A stretch of DNA of 64,000 bases from Streptomyces sp. WM6378 (lineage in GTDB: Bacteria; Actinomycetota; Actinomycetes; Streptomycetales; Streptomycetaceae). The translations under genes were made by a program, and so were the position numbers. The stretch's first letter is position 1, and every line of letters starts with the position of its first letter. The stretch is from assembly GCF_001279695.1 (NCBI RefSeq), contig NZ_LGDD01000288.1, positions 93,530-157,529 on the forward strand, written 5' to 3'. Below, in pieces: positions 58,269-64,000 of this stretch. Under the pieces are notes generated by a model. It was given only the letters and a program-made list of their open reading frames with translations. It was not told the origin of the DNA and made no database searches.

Positions 58269-59090
58269 CTGGGCAAGCGACAGCCCGAAGGCCCGCCGCC
58301 CGCACCTGCGGTGCAGCGCATCCGACTGCGCTACACCAAGCGCGGCCGCCTCCGGTTCACCAGCCACCGCGACTTCCAGCGCGCCTTCGAGCGGGCCCTG
58401 CGCCGCGCCGAGGTGCCCATGGCGTACTCGGCCGGGTTCACCCCGCACCCCAAGGTGTCGTACGCGAACGCCGCACCCACCGGCGTCGGCTCCGAGGCCG
58501 AGTACCTGGAGATCGCCCTCACCGCACAGCGCGACCCCGAGAAACTGCGCGCCCTGCTCGACGAGTCGCTGCCCACCGGGCTCGACATCATCGACGCGGT
58601 CGAGGTCCGCACCTCGGGCCTCGCCGACCGGCTCACCGCCTCCGTCTGGGAGCTGCGCCTAGAGGGCGTCACCGTGGCGGCGGCCGAGAAGGCCGTCGCG
58701 ACGTTCCTGGCCGCCGAGACCGTCGAGGTCCAGCGCAAGACCAAGAACGGCATGCGCACCTTCGACACCCGGGGCGCCGTCGCCGAGCTCCAAGCGCTCG
58801 CTCCGCAGGCTGATAGGCCTCTCGACGACGCCTGTGCGATACTGCGGCTGGTAGTACGGCACCTGACACCTGCCGTACGACCCGACGACGTCCTGTCCGG
58901 TCTCCAAGCTGTGGCCGACCTGGCGCCGCCGGTCCCCGCAGCGGTGACCAGGCTGGCGCAGGGGCTCTTCGACGAGGAGTCCGGCACGGTGACCGACCCG
59001 CTCGCGCCCGACCGCGAGGCAGCCCCGGCCGCTCCACAAACAGCCGCCGGGACCGTCTCTGCGACGGCGCCGGAAGGTCCCGCCGCGTAA
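58269..59090 (+). CDS. TIGR03936 family radical SAM-associated protein
   Basis: Protein of about 273 residues related to the DUF2344 family; it lacks a 4Fe-4S motif itself. Family motifs: RIRLRYTKRGRLRFTSHRDF, YSAGFTPHPKVSYA and VELGxxSEAEYLEI-like text (VGSEAEYLEIAL). The best ribosome site (GAGGAG, 58255-58260) points to a CTG start at 58269 (LGKRQPEG); a GTG at 58224 in the same frame is the alternative but is badly spaced. C-terminal ~60 residues are Ala/Pro-rich. Acts presumably with TIGR03960 upstream; followed by RNase E after about 230 bp. Confidence 0.88.
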   Translation: MGKRQPEGPPPAPAVQRIRLRYTKRGRLRFTSHRDFQRAFERALRRAEVPMAYSAGFTPHPKVSYANAAPTGVGSEAEYLEIALTAQRDPEKLRALLDESLPTGLDIIDAVEVRTSGLADRLTASVWELRLEGVTVAAAEKAVATFLAAETVEVQRKTKNGMRTFDTRGAVAELQALAPQADRPLDDACAILRLVVRHLTPAVRPDDVLSGLQAVADLAPPVPAAVTRLAQGLFDEESGTVTDPLAPDREAAPAAPQTAAGTVSATAPEGPAA

Positions 59091-59324
59091 GGGCAGTCGT
59101 TGTAGCGCAGCCCTGGCACTCGGGAGCCACCTGGGTCGGGCCGCGCACTGACCTGAAGACTTTCGCCAGGCCGTACGTACAACGCGTACGGAACCGGCGA
59201 GCCAGATATCAGCTCCCGTGCGGCGCCCGCGCCCCGGACGGCGGCACCCGCGCACATCACGCGGGCCGTGCCGCCGGACCGGAACAGGCGCGGCGCCCGG
59301 GAGCGTGACGGGAGCTACGCCCGC

Positions 59325-62300
59325 ATGCTTGAGCAGAACGAACCCGGCACCACCGGGGACAACACCAACGACAACAACAGCCCCAGCGACACGCTGCCGC
59401 CGCGCCGCAGGCGCCGCGCGGCGTCGCGGCCCGCGGGGCCGCCGGTGGGCGCACAGAACGCGGAGCCCGCCGGGCAGACCGCGGAGCCCGCGGCACCGGC
59501 CGCCGAGCCGGCCGCACCGGCCGCCGCCGAGTCCGACGCCGCTCCGGCGCCGCGCACCCGCCGCCGTGCCACCCGTACGGCGACCGCTCCGGCCGCCGAG
59601 GCCCCGGTCGCGGCCGAGCCCGAGGCCGTCGAGGCCGACGCTGAGGCGCCCGCGCCTCGTACGCGCCGTCGTGCGACCCGTAAGGCGACGGCTCCGGCCG
59701 GTGCGCCGCGGGCCGCCGAAGTCGTAGAGGCCGTCGAGGCCCCGGTCGTCGCCGAGCCCGAGGCCGTCGAGGCCGACGCTGAGGCGCCCGCGCCTCGTAC
59801 CCGCCGTCGTGCCACCCGCAAGGCCACGGCTCCGGCCGGTGCGCCCGCGGCCGCCGAGGAGATCGTCGAGGTCGTCGAGACCCCGGTCGCCGCCGAGCCC
59901 GAGGCAGTCGAGGAGGCCGCCGAGGCGCCCGCGCCGCGGACCCGTCGCCGTGCGACCCGTAAGGCCACCGCGCCGCAGACCACCGTCTCGGCCCCGGTCG
60001 AGGTCGTCGAAGAGGAAGAGCCCGACGAGGACGAGGAGGGGACCGAAGAGGTCGCCGCCGTCGAAGCCCCGGTCGTCGAGGACGAGGCGCCGCGCGGCCT
60101 CCCCCGAGGCCTTAAGGGCCAGGGAGGTACCCCCATCCGCCGCCGTGCCACCCGGCAGGCCACCGCGCCCGCCGCCGCTGCCCCGGCCGCCGTCGAGGAG
60201 CCGGTCGAGGCCGCCGCCCCGGCCGCCGAGGACGAGGCACCCCGTGGTGGGCGTACGCGCCGCCGTGCCGCCCGGCCCGCGTCCACCCCGCAGTTCACCC
60301 CGGTCGAGCCGGAGCCGCAGCCCGCGGCCCAGGCGGAGGAGCCCGCCACCGGTCGCCGCCGCCGCGCCACCCGGCCCGCCGTGGCCGTGTTCCAGGCGCC
60401 GGTCTTCACCGAGCCGATGTTCCAGACCCCGGAGACGGCCGCGGCCGCCGCTGCCGCCGCCCGCGTCGAGGAGCCCGAGGCCGAGGCCGAGGAGACTCCG
60501 GTGGCCGAGGCCGCCGAGCCCGCCGCCGAGCCGCAGGGCCGCTCGCGCCGTCGTCGCCGCCGTGGCGAGCCGACCGAGCCGGTCCAGGAGAAGCCCGCCG
60601 AGGAACCCCTCGACGAGCACGTCGAGGAGGCCGCCGAGGCCGAGGCCGAAGCGGAGTCCGACGAGTCCGACGACGACCGCCCCTCGCGCCGCCGTCGCCG
60701 TGGCGGCCGTCGCCGTCGCCGCGGCGAGCCCGCCGAGGCCGAGGACGCCGCGGAGGAGCAGACGTACGAGCAGGCCGAGGGCTCCGAGTCCGAGGAAGAG
60801 GACGACGAGGACGAGGACGCGGACGGCACCCCCTCCGCGGCCGGGACCAGCAGCAGCCGTCGCCGGCGCCGCCGCCGTCGCCGCTCCGGCGACGCGGGCC
60901 CCGAGGGCGAGCCGGGCTCCGACGACCCGGAGCGCACCGTCGTCAAGGTCCGCGAGCCGCGCCCGGCCCGCGAGCGCGCCGAGTCCCTCTCGTCGGGCTC
61001 TACCTCCTCCGACGAGGTCCAGTCCATCAAGGGCTCGACGCGTCTGGAGGCCAAGAAGCAGCGCCGCCGCGAGGGCCGCGAGCAGGGCCGCCGCCGCGTC
61101 CCGATCATCACCGAGGCCGAGTTCCTGGCCCGCCGCGAGGCCGTCGAGCGCGTCATGGTCGTCCGCCAGAGCGGCGAGCGCACGCAGATCGGTGTCCTCG
61201 AAGACAACGTGCTCGTCGAGCACTACGTCAACAAGGAGCAGGCCACGTCCTACGTGGGCAACGTCTACCTGGGCAAGGTCCAGAACGTGCTGCCCTCCAT
61301 GGAGGCCGCGTTCGTCGACATCGGCAAGGGCCGCAACGCCGTCCTGTACGCCGGCGAGGTCAACTTCGAGTCGCTCGGCATGGGCAACGGCCCGCGCCGC
61401 ATCGAGGCCGCCCTCAAGTCCGGCCAGTCGGTGCTCGTCCAGGTCACCAAGGACCCGATCGGCCACAAGGGCGCCCGCCTGACCAGCCAGGTCTCGCTGC
61501 CCGGCCGCTACCTGGTGTACGTGCCCGAGGGCTCGATGACCGGCATCAGCCGCAAGCTGCCCGACACCGAGCGCGCGCGTCTGAAGACCATCCTCAAGAA
61601 GATCGTCCCCGAGGACGCGGGCGTCATCGTGCGCACCGCCGCCGAAGGCGCCAGCGAGGACGAGCTGCGCCGCGACGTCGAGCGCCTCCAGGCGCAGTGG
61701 GCCGACATCCAGAAGAAGGCCAACCAGATCTCGACGTCCTCGCCGTCGCTGCTCTACGGCGAGCCGGACATGACGGTCCGGGTCGTCCGCGACATCTTCA
61801 ACGAGGACTTCTCGAAGGTCATCGTCAGCGGTGACGAGGCCTGGGAGACCATCCACGGGTACGTCGCGCACGTCGCGCCGGACCTGACCGAGCGGCTTTC
61901 GCGCTGGACCAGCGAGGTCGACGTCTTCGCGACGTACCGGATCGACGAGCAGCTGGCCAAGGCCCTGGACCGCAAGGTCTGGCTGCCGTCCGGCGGCTCG
62001 CTGGTGATCGACAAGACCGAGGCGATGATCGTCGTCGACGTCAACACCGGCAAGTTCACCGGCCAGGGCGGCAACCTCGAAGAGACCGTGACGAGGAACA
62101 ACCTCGAAGCGGCCGAGGAGATCGTGCGCCAGCTGCGGCTGCGCGACCTGGGCGGCATCGTCGTCATCGACTTCATCGACATGGTCCTGGAGTCCAACCG
62201 CGACCTGGTCCTGCGCAGGCTGCTCGAATGCCTGGGCCGCGACCGCACCAAGCACCAGGTGGCCGAGGTCACCTCGCTCGGCCTGGTCCAGATGACCCGC

Positions 62301-63317
62301 AAGCGGGTCGGCCAGGGCCTGTTGGAGTCGTTCTCCGAGACCTGCGTCCACTGCAACGGGCGCGGCGTGATCGTGCACATGGAGCAGCCGACCACGGTCG
62401 GCGGCGGTGCGGGCAAGCGCGCGAAGAAGCGCGGCCGCGGTGGCGCCGAGCACGACCAGCACACCCACGAGCACGAGGTCCTCGACAGCGAGGCCGTCGA
62501 GGCCGTCGAGTCCGAGGCCGAGGTCGCCGCCGAGATCGCCGCTCCCGTGGCGCTCGCCGAGCCCGAGTTCGTGCCCGACGAGGAGCTGTACAGCAGCGCC
62601 GCCGAGGCGGAGGCCGCGGCCCGTGGCGGACGGTCGCGCCGCCGCGCCACCCGCAAGGCCTCGGCTCCGGCCGGTGCGCCCCGTGCGGCCGCCGTCGAGA
62701 CCCCGGCCGCGGTGGCCGAGGAGCCGGAGGCCGTGCAGGCTCCGGCGGCGGTGACCGTCGCCTCGTTCATCGAGGACGACGCGCCGCGCGGCGGCCGCAC
62801 CCGTCGCCGCGCCACGCGCAAGGCGACCGCCCCGGCGGGCGCGCCGACCGCGGCCGTCGCCGAGCCGGTGGTGGTCGTCACGGAGCCCGAGCCGAAGGCC
62901 GAGGAGCCCAAGGCACAGGAGCCGGTCGCCGAGCCCGTCGCCGAGCCCGCTGTTGAGGAGGCGCCGGTCGCCGCCCCGCCGCGGGCCCGCCGCCGGGCGA
63001 CCCGCAAGGCCACGGCCCCGGCCGGTTCGCCCTCGGGTGCCGAGGACGCCGCGGTCGTCGTGGTCGTGGCTGCCCCGGCCGCCGAGCCGGCCCCGGCCGA
63101 GGCGACGGCAGTCGTGGAGCCCGCCGAGGAGGCCGCACCGGCGAAGAAGGCGGCCCGCAAGACGGCGAAGAAGGCCACCGCGAAGAAGGCCGCCACCAAG
63201 AAGACGGCGGCCAAGAAGACCGCGGCGAAGAAGACGACCGCCAAGAAGGCCACCGCCAAGAAGACGGCGGCGGCCGAGCAGCAGCAGACGTCGGTCTCGG
63301 CGTCGACCGACAGCTGA
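59325..63317 (+). CDS. rne: Ribonuclease E/G family endoribonuclease with long repeat-rich flanks
   Basis: Endoribonuclease of about 1330 residues for rRNA maturation and mRNA decay. The catalytic core (residues ~600-1010) has the S1 domain (YVGNVYLGKVQNVLPSMEAA), catalytic D905 (VVDVNTGK) and D949 (VVIDFIDM) and the zinc-link CVHC. An N-terminal flank of about 590 residues and a C-terminal flank alternate acidic Ala/Glu/Val stretches with basic boxes RTRRRATRKATAPAG; about seven boxes lie N-terminal and three C-terminal. The last 55 residues are a histone-like KKATAKK tail. ATG 59325 follows GGAG ten bases upstream; in-frame starts up to 59268 are possible. The Streptomyces enzyme is known to bind PNPase. 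Confidence 0.95.
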   Translation: MLEQNEPGTTGDNTNDNNSPSDTLPPRRRRRAASRPAGPPVGAQNAEPAGQTAEPAAPAAEPAAPAAAESDAAPAPRTRRRATRTATAPAAEAPVAAEPEAVEADAEAPAPRTRRRATRKATAPAGAPRAAEVVEAVEAPVVAEPEAVEADAEAPAPRTRRRATRKATAPAGAPAAAEEIVEVVETPVAAEPEAVEEAAEAPAPRTRRRATRKATAPQTTVSAPVEVVEEEEPDEDEEGTEEVAAVEAPVVEDEAPRGLPRGLKGQGGTPIRRRATRQATAPAAAAPAAVEEPVEAAAPAAEDEAPRGGRTRRRAARPASTPQFTPVEPEPQPAAQAEEPATGRRRRATRPAVAVFQAPVFTEPMFQTPETAAAAAAAARVEEPEAEAEETPVAEAAEPAAEPQGRSRRRRRRGEPTEPVQEKPAEEPLDEHVEEAAEAEAEAESDESDDDRPSRRRRRGGRRRRRGEPAEAEDAAEEQTYEQAEGSESEEEDDEDEDADGTPSAAGTSSSRRRRRRRRRSGDAGPEGEPGSDDPERTVVKVREPRPARERAESLSSGSTSSDEVQSIKGSTRLEAKKQRRREGREQGRRRVPIITEAEFLARREAVERVMVVRQSGERTQIGVLEDNVLVEHYVNKEQATSYVGNVYLGKVQNVLPSMEAAFVDIGKGRNAVLYAGEVNFESLGMGNGPRRIEAALKSGQSVLVQVTKDPIGHKGARLTSQVSLPGRYLVYVPEGSMTGISRKLPDTERARLKTILKKIVPEDAGVIVRTAAEGASEDELRRDVERLQAQWADIQKKANQISTSSPSLLYGEPDMTVRVVRDIFNEDFSKVIVSGDEAWETIHGYVAHVAPDLTERLSRWTSEVDVFATYRIDEQLAKALDRKVWLPSGGSLVIDKTEAMIVVDVNTGKFTGQGGNLEETVTRNNLEAAEEIVRQLRLRDLGGIVVIDFIDMVLESNRDLVLRRLLECLGRDRTKHQVAEVTSLGLVQMTRKRVGQGLLESFSETCVHCNGRGVIVHMEQPTTVGGGAGKRAKKRGRGGAEHDQHTHEHEVLDSEAVEAVESEAEVAAEIAAPVALAEPEFVPDEELYSSAAEAEAAARGGRSRRRATRKASAPAGAPRAAAVETPAAVAEEPEAVQAPAAVTVASFIEDDAPRGGRTRRRATRKATAPAGAPTAAVAEPVVVVTEPEPKAEEPKAQEPVAEPVAEPAVEEAPVAAPPRARRRATRKATAPAGSPSGAEDAAVVVVVAAPAAEPAPAEATAVVEPAEEAAPAKKAARKTAKKATAKKAATKKTAAKKTAAKKTTAKKATAKKTAAAEQQQTSVSASTDS
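60098..60127. repeat. Palindromic element inside the RNase E gene
   Basis: CCTCCC (60098-60103) and GGGAGG (60122-60127) flank the near-palindrome GGCCTTAAGGGCC (60108-60120). The text GGGAGGTACCCCCA resembles a dispersed Streptomyces repeat known to me from intergenic DNA. The encoded residues LPRGLKGQGGTPI replace the short GRT linker seen before the RRRATR box in sibling repeats, so it looks like a roughly 30 bp in-frame insertion. Confidence 0.6.
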
Positions 63318-63376
63318 CGGACAGCCTGCGCTCAGATGACGTACACCAAGCGGTAGTTGGCTGTTGTACGGCCCCA

Positions 63377-63410
63377 GGAGCCCGCCCCCGGATCACCGGG
63401 GGCGGGCTCC
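63377..63410 (+). terminator. rne terminator
   Basis: Perfect fifteen-base stem (63377-63391 with 63396-63410) with an ATCA loop, between RNase E and galU, 60 bp past the RNase E stop. Confidence 0.9.
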
Positions 63411-63437
63411 GTCGTACGAAGGAGAGTCCGCCCCCGC

Positions 63438-64000
63438 ATGAGTCCCCGCATGAGTGCGATCAGCAAAGCCGTCATCCCCGCCGCCGGGCTCGGCACGCGT
63501 TTCCTGCCGGCCACCAAGGCCACCCCCAAGGAGATGCTGCCGGTGGTCGACAAACCGGCGATCCAGTACGTGGTGGAGGAGGCGGTCGCGGCGGGGCTCT
63601 CGGACGTCCTGATGGTCACCGGGCGCAACAAGCGCGCCCTGGAGGACCACTTCGACCGCAACCACGAGCTGGAGTCCGCGCTGACCCGCAAGGGCGACGC
63701 GGACCGGCTCGCGAAGGTGCGGGAGTCCAGCGACCTGGCGACCGTCCACTACGTACGCCAGGGCGATCCCAAGGGCCTCGGCCACGCGGTCCTGTGCGCC
63801 GCCCCGCACGTCGGCGACGAGCCCTTCGCCGTGCTGCTCGGCGACGACCTCATAGACGCCCGGGACCCGCTCCTGCGCCGCATGGTCGAGGTCCAGGAGC
63901 GCGAGGGCGGCAGCGTGATCGCGCTCATGGAGGTCGATCCCGAACAGATCCACCTCTACGGCTGTGCGGCCGTCGAAACCACCGCCGAGAGTGACGTCGT
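63438..64000 (+). CDS. galU: UTP--glucose-1-phosphate uridylyltransferase, 3' end beyond window
   Basis: Makes UDP-glucose from UTP and glucose-1-phosphate. The first 187 residues are visible and complete in motifs: nucleotide loop [21 protein letters not shown], the [12 protein letters not shown] helix, [14 protein letters not shown] and LLGDDLID (metal-binding Asp). Two in-frame ATG codons exist (63438 and 63450); AAGGAG at 63419 gives 63438 slightly better spacing. It follows a terminator, so it has its own promoter in the short gap or uses read-through. Confidence 0.94.
   Translation, partial: MSPRMSAISKAVIPAAGLGTRFLPATKATPKEMLPVVDKPAIQYVVEEAVAAGLSDVLMVTGRNKRALEDHFDRNHELESALTRKGDADRLAKVRESSDLATVHYVRQGDPKGLGHAVLCAAPHVGDEPFAVLLGDDLIDARDPLLRRMVEVQEREGGSVIALMEVDPEQIHLYGCAAVETTAESDV

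Noticed and set aside
59500..60700. Repeated units in the RNase E gene as a CRISPR or VNTR array
   Set aside because: The repeats are in frame, vary at synonymous positions and encode the RTRRRATRKATAP boxes, so they are protein repeats.
58659..62474. Open frame of over 1200 codons on the minus strand opposite RNase E
   Set aside because: It is the antisense shadow of a GC-rich, repeat-rich gene; its text is Gly/Arg/Leu/Val low complexity and the plus strand encodes a clear RNase E.

Overview
The window is high-GC (roughly 70 percent or more by eye), gene-dense DNA with strong G/C bias at third codon positions, frequent GTG starts and GGAGG-like ribosome sites. Several landmarks identify it as a core segment of a Streptomyces chromosome: tig-clpP1-clpP2-clpX, folC-DUF4233-ndk-mreBCD-pbp2-rodA, the TIGR03960/TIGR03936 radical SAM pair beside a large RNase E, a SodF gene with a nickel-type (Nur) operator, and two PepN aminopeptidases. 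From memory, the order resembles S. coelicolor around SCO2643 to SCO2599; I could not check this. No integrase, transposase, CRISPR array, rRNA operon or antibiotic cluster was seen.

Layout. 1-13.7 kb holds proteolysis and stress genes: truncated pepN, a DUF1203 gene, asd, two large secreted peptidases (M28 and S8) facing each other, a NUDIX hydrolase, an AbiEi/DUF559-like gene, a second pepN and a mycothiol-type DsbA protein. 13.7-24 kb holds a DUF4240 gene, sodF, three related amino-acid permeases, bioY, an LPXTG surface protein divergent from a transmembrane Ser/Thr kinase, and rpiB. 24-32.3 kb holds a Nei-type glycosylase, an Eis-like acetyltransferase, a membrane PP2C phosphatase, an ABC ATPase and FtsX-like permease separated by a tandem-repeat block, an HD hydrolase and a small membrane protein. 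tRNA-Gly(TCC) and tRNA-Pro(TGG) follow. 32.9-37.4 kb is the chaperone/Clp protease block (tig, clpP1, clpP2, clpX) with a ClgR-type box upstream of clpP1. 37.5-46.7 kb holds a proline-rich membrane protein, valS, then VKOR, an orphan histidine kinase and a second MreB-like gene, then folC, DUF4233 and ndk. 47-53.4 kb is the mreB-mreC-mreD-pbp2-rodA cell-wall operon. The right end has a CYTH/CHAD protein, the two radical SAM-associated genes flanking a repeat-built membrane protein of unknown function, an RNase E of about 1330 residues, and the start of galU.

The block combines protein quality control and turnover, lateral wall and spore-wall synthesis, and RNA processing. Many genes end in near-perfect hairpins, some with 12 to 24 bp stems, often shared by convergent pairs. 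The least explained items are the W-x-Y...LTPxGH repeat protein (57.1-58.2 kb), the second MreB with its orphan kinase and VKOR neighbours, the LPKTG protein/kinase pair, and a palindromic repeat apparently inserted in frame within the RNase E gene.
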